Part shown: positions 15,835 to 26,200 of the stretch, piece after piece
How positions within the stretch are numbered: position 1 is the first letter of the stretch
Layout: every line of letters starts with the position of its first letter
NCBI RefSeq assembly: GCF_910592395.1
Contig: NC_088324.1
Location: 8,272,953-8,336,952 of the forward strand
Origin: Lineus longissimus
Lineage: Eukaryota > Nemertea > Pilidiophora > Heteronemertea > Lineidae
Direction of reading: 5' to 3'
Length of the DNA: 64,000 bases
The notes under the pieces: generated by a model
Told to the model about the DNA's origin: nothing
The model's database searches: none
Seen by the model: only the letters and a program-made list of their open reading frames with translations
Position numbers and translations under genes: made by a program

Positions 15835-16740
15835 TAGCTCACCTTTCAGGAGAGCTTATACGATATAGGGGCATCCGTCATCCGTCATCCGTCGTCGTCG
15901 TCAACTTTTGACAAAAGAGTGGCACGTTTCTTAACCACTTGACTTAGAAGGTTCATATTTGGTGTGTGGGTACCCCCTGGGCAAGACCTTCTTTCAAAAT
16001 GAAACTTAGCGCAATTTGACTGCTTGTCTGCCATATAGGTGGCGCTCTCTGAAAATCTATTTTTGGCTATATCTTATGAACGCTGCTAGCTAGAATCATG
16101 AATTTTTTACTGTGGGTGCATGTCATTAGGGTGCTTGAAACATAACCCGGGTTTTGATTTCTCCGGAACTAAATGCTGGATCATTTCCAAAGATTCATCA
16201 TAGGTACATCTAGTAAAGTTACATGACATTATTCCCGGGTGTTTGATTTGACATACTTTTCAAGGTCACAGAGTTCAAAGTTCGCTATTGGCATCGCCAT
16301 TAGGCAATAGCGGCACGTTTCGTAACCGCTGGTGTTACTGACTTGAAATCTTGTACATATGCACCCCTAGGTCAAATGACAAATTTCGATGTGATTTGAT
16401 TCATGGATTGGCCACCAGGGGGCCGAAACCCGAAACACAAAAAGTGCTATTTCTCTGGAACCAAAAGCTGGAGCATTTCCAAATATTCATCATAGGTACA
16501 TCTGGTAAGGTTACATGACATATTACCCAGGTTTTTGATTTGACGTGCTGTTCAAGGTCACAGAGGTCAACTTTGGAAATTTCAACAAACATGGCACGTT
16601 TTCTTACTATGTGACCTAGATCTTAACTTGTACAAAGATGCCTCTTGGCAATTCCGACCCAAATGGCAGGCATAATCTTCATGATGCCTCGCCAATTTCA
16701 TTTGTTGAAGACAGAGTCTTCAGTTTTTAGTCATAATAAG
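15835..16740 (+). repeat. dispersed repeat with internal ~300-bp duplication
   Basis: It starts TTTTTAGCTCACCTTTCAGG and soon reaches CCGTCATCCGTCGTCGTCGT, an arrangement I associate with abundant interspersed repeats of marine invertebrates. Inside, 'ggcacgtttc-taacc' recurs near 15921, 16313 and 16591. A ~120-bp block starting at TCTCCGGAACTAAATGCTGG (16161) recurs at 16452. No protein-coding frame survives. Confidence 0.7.
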
Positions 16741-17100
16741 GGGGTAGAGGGTTCACAGAAAAGAAATAATATCTTTTGGCTTCAGTCTATTTGGGATGAT
16801 TCCTAAGTACAAGTTGACATCAATGGCACCCTTCAATTTCTACTCCTTTTTTTCTAATTTTTCTCTGATCGACTCCTAATTCTTGGGTCGTCAATGTTCA
16901 GATCGAAATTTCAGCTTTAAAACCAACTTTGTTCTACAAACAAATTCTCAAGTTGGCTACCTCTGTAAAAGCTATTGTTTGGTTTTAACTGATAATGTAA
17001 CAATAACCACGATGTCACTGCAAGCATCTGGTGACAGTTTCAGTGAGGATTTTGAATAAAAATATGCCTAGAGTAAAGTTACCAATGCTTGCATCCTCCT

Positions 17101-17198
17101 TCAAACCTCCTTGAGACAGTGATCGACTTTCATCTCTGCAACTTCGCTCGAGTCGGGCTGGCCTTGGTGATGATGAAATCGCTCATTCTCTGTGACAC
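17101..17198 (-). CDS. candidate terminal exon, unidentified gene
   Basis: On the minus strand an acceptor (ATTTTTGTAG) is followed by 98 nt ending in TGA, with the peptide VTENERFHHHQGQPDSSEVA and a short tail ending CLKEV. The phase matches the donor at 18293, giving a joint VIQ-G-VTENER. The product is not recognised. Confidence 0.3.
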
Positions 17199-17799
17199 CT
17201 ACAAAAATATGCAATTATGATTAATTAGTTTAAAATTGACATCATAATATGTTCCACTGATTTACCCTTTTTTTTCATCAGGATTTTTCAATTTTTGCAT
17301 CACGTTGTGGATATTATGTGTTAAAATATGAATCTCTTGAAACTGGCTTTGATTGGGGCTCGGTGAAAAATGAATATCAGAGACAGTGTCAACTGATTTC
17401 CAGCTTGTGTTGACGATTTCCTCTTCCAACAAGGATCACCAAATAGGGATGAGCATATCATTTGTTTAAATTGCCTTGGATTTTCATATCCATGCTTATG
17501 TCTGATATTACTACTGTACTAGCTATTCATAAAACGTAACTCATGATTTGTCTAACTAATCAAGATCATCGAGGTCATGTTGCCCATTTGGCTGTTACTT
17601 GAGCATTCTTGGTCAGGTGGTCTCACTCGGGGATAAAAGTTCATGACTTGGCCACCAGGTTGCGGGTTCAGAGACATGAAAAATGATTCTTTTCCCTCCT
17701 TAACTGCTGGTTGGACAGTTATGAAGTTTGTTTCATGAGCAGATATGATATCAATCAGGACTAAGTGATGCTCACCCAGTAGACTACAACAGCGTCTTT

Positions 17800-17872
17800 T
17801 GTGTCCCTTGTCCTTGTGTCCCTTGTTCTTGTGTCCCTTGTCCTTGTGGCCCTGGACCTTGTGGCCCTTGTA
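17800..17872. repeat. 15-bp minisatellite
   Basis: About five copies of a unit like TTGTGTCCCTTGTCC occur, drifting to TTGTGGCCCTTGTAC at the end. On the minus strand it reads GHKDKGHKNK, which is no evidence of a gene. Confidence 0.85.
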
Positions 17873-18292
17873 CAATGTTGGCTTGGGCTGCCTGAAAAGA
17901 ATCATTTTTTTGTTGAGGGGTTTATCAAATTTCTGAGTGTTTCTATTGCATGCTGTGTTCACACAGATTTAAAACTGTTTTCCGGAGAGCACTCTCCGGA
18001 ATACGAATTGGCTACACCAGTTTCGCACCACACTTGGCTTAATGCGCATGCAATTCGGTTTGAAAAGTGTAACTCTTGCCGGGTACTGTAGTAACGTGCC
18101 TTTTTCAGATGAATGTCCCTGCCCTTGGTTGTAATTAGAAGATAGTCAAGACAGGAACAAGCTAGTGTGCAATTGCCCTCTGCCAATAGACGGTTTTAAT
18201 ATGTTTTAACGCCCACACTACAAGTTTCAATGAGAATCAGCATCTTTGTAATGTTTCTTTTAATCCAGACGTAACTGAGGAGTGATGCTTAC

Positions 18293-18402
18293 CCTGTATG
18301 ACTTCAACATTGGCAGCAACATATCCTTGGGGTCCATCCAGTGTCTTCTCGGCTGACAAGCTGGAGGCCGGCTCTCCTACTTCATCGCCGTCGATTTCAG
18401 CG
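18293..18402 (-). CDS. candidate internal exon, unidentified gene
   Basis: On the minus strand an open frame (EPASSLSAEKTLDGPQGYVA and then ANVEVIQ) ends at a donor CAGG|GTAAGC at 18293. Two in-frame TAA codons lie just upstream, and no strong acceptor separates them from the frame, so the left border is unknown. The donor phase fits the candidate exons at 17101-17198 and 14283-14371. Confidence 0.25.
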
Positions 18403-19192
18403 GGCGTATTTTATTAGCTTTGTGAGGCACAAGGAGGTTGAGAATCCTGTTGTTATCCAAAGAGCCCAATGTCTTCGTCATATGTACTAAACTGGTTTAG
18501 CACAAGTTCCACACGGACACGCCTGACATATCGTCCGACGAAATTCCGCAGGCTAACAACAGGCCTCGAACCCCAGTCATTCCATCCCCCTCGAGATCAG
18601 GTAGGGGATCGCTGGCCAGCTATTGCATACTATTGTTAACATTCGTACGACTTATCCCGCCAACACTCTAAAACAAGGGGACCAATTGAATGACTAGCGA
18701 CACGCAACCGTTAATTGCCCCCATCAATCAACCACAATGACTCAAGGGGAACACGTACTTTGAACCTAAGTCCGTGTCATCACCGTCGAAACATAGATGA
18801 GGACCGTGGAACAAAGTGGCAAGCATGCCTGGGACCCAGCCACCGCGCTATTGACGTGAGTTAGACTCAGTCGTAGTCACGATAACCAAATACACCAAGC
18901 GTATAGCTTGAATCGAACCCGATCTATCATCGTCATTGGTCACCTGGCCTGGCCTGGACCAACTGAAAGCTGAATAGGTTAAAATAGATGATAAGCAGGA
19001 ACCAAAAGAATAACAACTAAGCTAGATAACTACGATAGCTAGATAACTACGATAACTACTCTAACAACTAGAATAACAACAATAGCTACAAAATGAGCAA
19101 GTCAGTGATCAGACACACTTCCAACTCTCTCACAATGGTCACCATAGTCTCCCCCCCTCACCTCCCGCACCCTTTTCCTATCCCGTCTCAAA

Positions 19193-19224
19193 CACACACA
19201 CACACACACACACGCACACACACA
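19193..19224. repeat. (CA)n microsatellite
   Basis: An almost pure CA run with one CG interruption lies in a non-coding region. A short duplication of 'ctagataactacgatag' lies just upstream (19024-19060). Confidence 0.9.
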
Positions 19225-19846
19225 TCATATACTGTGATTATGACTTTTGAAAATGAATTGCTGATGGAGGCGTCACTGTCAATCTATATAACATGTTCAA
19301 AACTTGGTGTACATTGTAGCAGTGGCTTTATTTGTGCATTTTATAAAAAATATTATTTGGATAAAAAATGGCAAAATATAGACAAGGTAGTTTTATTTCC
19401 TTGATCTCTCAGGAAAGTGCACATGAAAAGGTCCATTTGGGATGAAAGTTGTATGTGATTTGTGATCTTTCTTAAATTTCAGTATTAGTTGATAATATTA
19501 CCTCATTGATAAGGCTTGGTCTATGACAAGTGTCTGACTTGCTTATTGGTTTGTTATATCTTTCACTAGTCATATACTTACATTATTCAACTTTCAGTGC
19601 ATGACTTCTATCAGTTTTCACCAAGTGATATTGCTTTGAAACTGAAGCACTGAATACAGGCAAATCTGCCATTCATTGTCAGTTAATTCCTTAGCTTGCT
19701 GGCAGATTGCTGTAACTAAGAGTGACACATTTGGGGACTGAATTTTCAATTGTGGCCTTCAATAGCATTGTTTTACTATTTTATTCTAATAACAGTAAAA
19801 ATAATTGACAGTGGCAACTCAATCAACAATTTGGGCAAGTTGTTAC

Positions 19847-19926
19847 TTGATGCATACCCTTCATCCGATCATCATGCGGTTCATCCAAAAATCTTCGGTT
19901 GCAATTGCGGACAAGGTTTGTGGCAT
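19847..19926 (-). CDS. candidate internal exon with a partial duplicate at 20571-20609
   Basis: On the minus strand acceptor TTTATCATTACAG leads into 80 nt coding ATNLVRNCNRRFLDEPHDDR and then MKGMHQ, ending at donor CAA|GTAACA. About 690 bp upstream in transcript sense, the same acceptor and the first ~35 nt recur. Its exit phase (0) matches the candidate terminal exon at 12095-12175. The protein is not recognised. Confidence 0.35.
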
Positions 19927-20157
19927 CTGTAATGATAAATTGGAACAAATACATAATGCAATATTACAGCAATTCTAGTGTTTTTAGTCATGAAATTACT
20001 GCCTAAATATGATGTTGAAATACATCATTTTTAGGCATGAATTACGTTTCCTTCATGGAATTGATAGACTTTATTCCTTTTATTTGATACAAAGATGCCA
20101 TTCTTACGACTAGTTATAACAAGGATTTATGCAATTTTGGGAATTAGGAAGTTGAAA

Positions 20158-20232
20158 TTGGTGTTGGGGAAGGGTTTGGGTTTGGGTTAGTGCTAGGAGG
20201 AAGGGTTAGGGTCTGGGTTAGGGTTAGGATTA
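20158..20232 (+). repeat. degenerate interstitial telomere-like repeat
   Basis: Several GGGTTAGGGTTAGG-like words are mixed with variants GGGTTTGGG and GGGTCTGGG. The animal telomere unit is TTAGGG. The tract is short and imperfect. Confidence 0.6.
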
Positions 20233-20570
20233 AGAGACAAAAGTGAATATGACTGTCGTAAGAATAGCCAGTAGTTTGTATGTAAAATTCAATGAGACCA
20301 TCAGAACAACAGCTGTCGCCTTGAACTTATGTAAACATTCACGTGAGCAAAACTCGTGATCAACCCGAAACTAGCAACCAATGATATGGCATCACCGCAT
20401 CAAATATGGCCTCCTGATTTAGTGACTTAATTGTACTCTCCTGTTCTTTGGCGCAAAAGCACGTAATTCTCATATCTTTTGTCATTTGACAGTAGCACCT
20501 CTCAACCAATCGGAAAGTCAGAATCTTATATACCTACATGTAACCCTTCACCTTGTAAGCCATACTAGCG

Positions 20571-20609
20571 AGAATCTTTTGTTGCAATTGCGGACAAGGC
20601 GTGCGTCAT
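20571..20609 (-). pseudogene. truncated duplicate of the exon at 19847-19926
   Basis: It shares the acceptor TTTATCATTACAG and the coding stretch for LVRNCN-RF with 19847-19926, then diverges and soon meets a stop. It may be an alternative first part of the exon using a GTATGG donor, or simply a decayed copy. Confidence 0.35.
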
Positions 20610-20704
20610 CTGTAATGATAAATTGGCACAAATGTACAAGTTCTCAAAATTCCTCAAGTTGAGATCATTTTTTCATTTTTAGCTCAGGTGGCTAAAGTTT
20701 AAAA

Positions 20705-20823
20705 TTTACAATCCCCGATCGGAAATGACGTAGTTTGATCGCATTCAACTATAAATCCATTGAAGAGTGGTGCTTCGTTAGTCAACCGATGACCTTTTTT
20801 GGGGTGTGATCGGGGATTGTAAA
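20705..20823. mobile_element. 119-bp MITE-like element with perfect 16-bp inverted ends
   Basis: TTTACAATCCCCGATC at 20705-20720 is the exact reverse complement of 20808-20823. The 87 bp between are non-coding. No obvious target duplication could be fixed. Confidence 0.75.
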
Positions 20824-21350
20824 CTCGTTCCAATCTTTCTCTGTATTGAATGATACCTGCAAATTGGATCATAAGACCTCAATCAACAGAATTAATTTTT
20901 CCCGCCAAAAAATACAAGGGAAAATACAAAGACAAGTTGCTCTCTTCAAAAATCCATAAGGCCTACAAAAATAAAACACGAATAACGTCAAGATTCAGTT
21001 AGACAGAAGGTGATATACCCACCTTGTCGAAGATTTGTGCTAAACACAAGTAATTCTGCTATTTCAGATGTTGAAATAAGTCAAAATTCGAGCAAAACCA
21101 TGTGCTCCTTGCTGGAATGGATGTTCAGCCTGCACTGCACAGTCAAAGCCAAAGCAAGCATTGGAAGGTATGAAATGTGACCGATAGTGGTTTTATGTAA
21201 CACACCCATACATTCGTTCAAGGTTGGCAAAAGTCTTTTGTTGCTCCAAACAATCAAACAAAGGTGTCAGATGGCCATGGGTTAATCCAAGTTGGTATTG
21301 TGATTGGTCATCAGGAACAAATAAGTGACCAGTTTGATTTGAGTGGGAAT
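20824..21350. other. non-coding stretch
   Basis: No exon, RNA gene or well-marked repeat could be supported here. Confidence 0.4.
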
Positions 21351-21394
21351 GTATAGGCATGGAGGTATTATTAATAATACCTCCATGGTATAGG
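21351..21394. mobile_element. 30-bp perfect palindrome flanked by 7-bp direct repeats
   Basis: GTATAGG (21351-21357), then a 30-bp perfect palindrome (21358-21387; left half CATGGAGGTATTATT), then GTATAGG again (21388-21394). The related repeat at 9425-9506 has the same surroundings without the palindrome, so it marks an insertion with a 7-bp target duplication. Confidence 0.8.
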
Positions 21395-21450
21395 GTGTTT
21401 ATAAACAATAGTGTTGGTAGTTGTAATGTTGAATATTTTCTAATATATAA
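21395..21450 (+). repeat. dispersed repeat, second copy of 9436-9490
   Basis: GTGTTTATAAACAATAGTGT and the following 'ggtagttgtaat-ttgaatattttct' match the 9.4-kb copy nearly base for base. Confidence 0.75.
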
Positions 21451-22059
21451 TTTTTTTTTCCTAAAACAAATAGCAAAAAATGGTGAAAACCTCCATGATA
21501 CTTAAGCCATTCATTCACCATTTTCATTGCCAAACTTCTTTTTGAAAGAATTAATGGTCAAAAAAGATTTATTCAACTTCAAAACTAGCAGTACTACAAA
21601 TGTACTCGCAGTAGTAAGTCATGACGTGGTTGGTTTGATTTGTTTGTTTTCAACAAGATACAGCTTTTGTTAATAATACCCATTGAGGAGATCAGTTTGT
21701 ATGCAGGGCCGGAGAAGCAAACATTAACCCATGATTTCCTTACAATGAATAATACCATGAACAATCTAGAAGAGCAAATCCAAACAAAAGGAGAATACAT
21801 GTACTTTTCACTTGATTTTCTTGATTGGGGGTAAAATTATGACGAGAAATTTATGAAAATTTTTTTGGGGGGGGGGGGGAATGCAAAATGATATTGTGAT
21901 CAGGGATAAAATCAATGGTCTCTCAAATAGGAGACAGAAATGAGCGACAATATGTGACTTATGTCAGGGATCAAATTTCAGTCAAATCTCATTCATTCAG
22001 GCAAGATAATGATATAATCAAGAGACACAGAGAGAATGACAAATTAACCTTAACTTGAG

Positions 22060-22830
22060 CGAAACCAAAACTGTGTCGTACACCTGATTTATTCAATGGG
22101 AAGTCAAGTTAATGTGATCATCTGAGGAATATGGATTCATGCTGGAGATAAACCAAGTTAATGTGGTGATCTCAGGGATGAATTAATATTGGAGATAAAC
22201 CAGAGTTCACATTGAATAGTATGAATCCATCATTCATCTGATGACTGAAATAATTTGCGATCACATTGAATGGTTTATCTCCAGTATGAATCCATATCCC
22301 TCAGATGACCACCTTAACGTGAGTTCCCATTGAATGGTTTATCACCAGTATGAATCAATATCTATCAGATGACCACATTAACTTGAGGTCCCATTGAATG
22401 GTTTATCACCAGTATGAATCCACATCCCTCACATGATCACCCATTGAATGCTTTATCACCAGTATGAATCCACATCCCTCAGATGACCACATTAACTTGA
22501 CTTCCCATTGGGCGGTTTATCACCAGTATAAATTCATACCCTCAGAGTACCATATTAACCTGAGTTCGAATTGGATGGTTTATCACCAGTATGAATCCAT
22601 CCTTCAGATGACCACATTAACTAATTGACTTTCCATTGGGTGGTTTATCACCAGTATGAATTCACATCCCTCAGATGACCACATTAATTTAAATTGGGTT
22701 TCCATTGGATGGTTTATCCATAGGCCCCTGAATGCTAACTAGTTTTTTAACTCCTATATATATTTTTTCCTCGCTAATCCCATTGTTTAGCCTGATAATC
22801 CCGCTAATTAGCATTCAGGGGCCTATGGTT
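22060..22830 (-). repeat. ~65-bp tandem array related to the 7.1-kb satellite
   Basis: At least seven units containing GGTTTATCACCAGTATGAAT recur at intervals of about 50-72 bp between 22260 and 22690. Before ~22205 the same unit runs in the opposite orientation. In reverse they read IHTGDKPF and 'WIHTGDKP', as in the plus-strand array at 7092-7980. The right end (22730-22830) carries the same 'gctaat-cccgctaattag-cattcaggggcc' module as the end of the 7-kb unit. Confidence 0.83.
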
Positions 22831-23272
22831 TATCACCTGTGCATTTGGGTCAGGTCAGCATCACTGGAACCGTTACTCATTGAACACCTGGTCTTCAACT
22901 ATGATGGCTTTAAGTGTGTGTCTCATGCGACAACCACGAGTGAGTGTAATGTTAGTGTTGTCGCGACAGAGGACGCGTGGGAAAGGAAGGGAATGCAGGG
23001 AGACTACCGATAAAGTAACCGCCCTTTTGACGGCCGATCAGGGGGAGTTATCGGCGGTGAAGGAAGGATCAACGCACAACGACGGTGGATCGGCAGCGTG
23101 TCAAATTCACGGCTGGAGTGGAAGATATTTACAATGTTTATCAGAACGACAACAACTATTGTCACAAAAAAAAGGAATTCCCAACAATTTTGTCACGACA
23201 TGCAAGACAAAATGTGAATAAAAACCATCCAATTTATCGAATTTATTACTAAAATTACATTTTTCTAATAAA

Positions 23273-26200
23273 ATGGATGAGGTTCTTGATGAAGAAACAG
23301 CCGCTAAGTATGAGGAGATTCGGACAATTGCGTCAAAGGTGAAGTTTGTTCACAAAAATGACAGCACATGACATGATGACAATTCAATAATTGACATCAC
23401 AATGTACAATGCACTGTAAATTTGCACAGGCCACTGGATCAAGTGTCAGTATAGGCGTTACTGGTGTAACATTGTAAAAAGGGTTTAGGTAGAAGACACG
23501 TTTTTAGGCAGGATCTCGGAAAACCATTGCAGGCTATCTGCCATATGGGGTCCACCTAATGTGCGTCCGGAACTCTGTTTGCGCGTCCGGAGCGCGTCCG
23601 GAAGAGAAAGTGCGCGTCCGGAACAATTTCCTATGTAAATATGAACCTATTGTTGCATTAGATGGCTTAAATAGCATTTTAATTCCATGTAGAGAAAATA
23701 AAATTGAAAAAATCTTTTTGGTGACTTTGTATTTTACAATTTTCAGCGAGGTGGTTAATTACTAATGCCATAATCATATCCCAACTTCCTTACGCGCCTT
23801 CTCCTGTTGTGGTCGTCTAAGTCGGTATGAGTTTGTCTTTGCGTGCCGTGGGATAAGGGGCAATAGCAATTATTGTGAAGCCAATTTGCGCTTTTAGGGG
23901 GGAGGGGAGGGGATCGAGGGGAAGGGGGAAGGGGGTCAACAAAATTCAGTGCGGTTTTAAGAGCTTCAACTATAGATGAGCTTAATGATTATTTTCCTGG
24001 GTATATATCTTATTCATTAAAATAAAAATGCCAGTTTTTCTACCATTCGACAGAGTGGGCCCGGGAGGGGGGGACTTATTTTTTAGATTAATTTCTAATT
24101 GGCTACACTTAAATTTAGCGATGGCTTATTATCAAAGGATCTAGTGATGACAGTGGATTTAAGGATACACTCACATCAAAGAAGTAGTACAATTTTCACT
24201 TATTTTTCTCACAAAATATATTTTGGTGGGTTTGGGGGACTCATCCCCCAATGTACTGGCTAAATATGTCAGAAGGACGGGGGTTTGGGGGGCTCCCCCA
24301 TGTCAAACAGTTGTGTGAGTTCACTAGAGATTGCTCTTTACATATTAATGTGAACACATCTCACTAATTGACACTTTGACTGTATAGTGATTTTCAATAA
24401 CATATTTGATTCTGATTTTTTGTGAAATTAACAATGATAAGACACTCTGACGGCATTCCATGTGCTGAGACACCAGATACCAGTCTAATCCATTACAACA
24501 CGGCTACTATCGAAATTCTGCAACTGCAACAACAATTGGTTGAGGAGAAACGTCAGTAAACTGGGATTTGATGGCTGTGCAACACCCAAATCACCCCGCT
24601 GAAAATTGTAAAACACAAAGTCACCAAGGAGATTTTTTCCAATTTTATTTTCTCTACATGGAATTAAAATGCTATTTAAGCCATCTAATGCAACATTAAG
24701 TTCATATTTACATAGGAAATTGTTCCGGACGCGCACTTTCTCTTCCGGACGCGCTCCGGACGCACAAATTGTTCCGGACGCGCATTAGGTAGACCGGCCA
24801 TATGGGCCTAACGTTGCCAGTTCATCCTAGTCAGCTTGCTGGCAGTGACGTAAATTTGTAATCAAAGACTTCTGTTGATTCCTTTTCCTTCTACCTAAAT
24901 CCGTCATGGACAAGCCAATAGGCCCCTAATACCAGATATGCCTGTACCACCTAGGGTCGGGATAACAAACGCGTGACATCCTTCCTGGCCGGCAGATAGA
25001 CCACAGCCTCGTAGTCATAAGAGCGAGAATGATTTTCAGTTTTTGATGATTTTTCAGAACTGGTTGAACTCCGCTAGTGTGTCGCTAAGCAAGCTGGACC
25101 AAGTTAAGGCAAAGGTATATAATGTTGGCTTGGAAATCAAAGCAGTTGCATCAGGGAAAGGGAATGTCAGCCAGGGAACTAGTGCCAGTGGGAGTCGAAC
25201 CACGATACAGCTTGATGCGGACCCTCCACTTACGAATGTCATGTCTCAGAGAACAGCCTGGTGAGTACTAAATACACTCAACCTGTCATGCCAGGTTGAG
25301 ATGATCTAAGCTGTAATATGACATGTATGAAGAATAATAAATAAACAACTTGTCCAATCTATTGGTCTTGGATTGAAAGAGTAGCAAAACTGCTAAACCT
25401 AGATAAAGAAAAAACGTGTCAAATGGATTCCTCTGTTTTTGAAATAAATCAATCAATCAATAACTTGTCCAATATGTTTTCTTGGATTGAAAGAGTAGCA
25501 AAATGGGTAAGCCTAAGTAAAGAAAAAAAGTGTCCAATGGATCAGATGTGTTCCTCTGTTTTAACTAAATCAATAATTTGTCCAATCTGTTGGTCTTGGA
25601 TTGAAAGAGTAGCAAAATGGGTAAGTTTCGCTGAAGAATAAAAACAAATTAATTTGTTCCTCTGTTTTTGAAGAGTAGGCCAAGTCCGCAAATTTTTTAC
25701 TTCTAGGCCCTCATGACATACATCTGCATAGTAAATAACACAGGGGATTATGTCCATGTCTTTGTTGCGTGTTGTTTCCCCTTATAGAAATATTGGACAG
25801 GATAAGAGGATTTCATGCTTACTTTTCAGATCATGTTTACCTTTGTCTGGGATTTTCCGAGACTAGTTATGATAAATCACTTGAATGGAAATTATCTTTC
25901 TGTAATCCACTAATGTGAATATTATTTGACAACCAGTTTGATTCTATAAACTCTGAGGGTTTTTAGATAGGGTGATATGGGTGTTCTGACGCTCCTGGGG
26001 GTGCCAGAGTAAATTGACCCAAAAAAGTGACATAAAAGTCTCCTCTTTTTACTTCCTTCTTTAGTTCTTAAAGTTAAAAGTTCATCACTCATGTAGCAAT
26101 TTTCCAAATTGACCCTACTGAAAGGGCTTCACAGTATCCTCGAGTGCTCTAAGGAAGGGTACAACCTCAATACCAGGCCTCAAATTAAAAAAGGGCACCC

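Noticed and set aside
17552-17962. 136-codon minus-strand frame with GHKDKGHK repeats
   Set aside because: Codes through a 15-bp minisatellite; no splice context or family resemblance.
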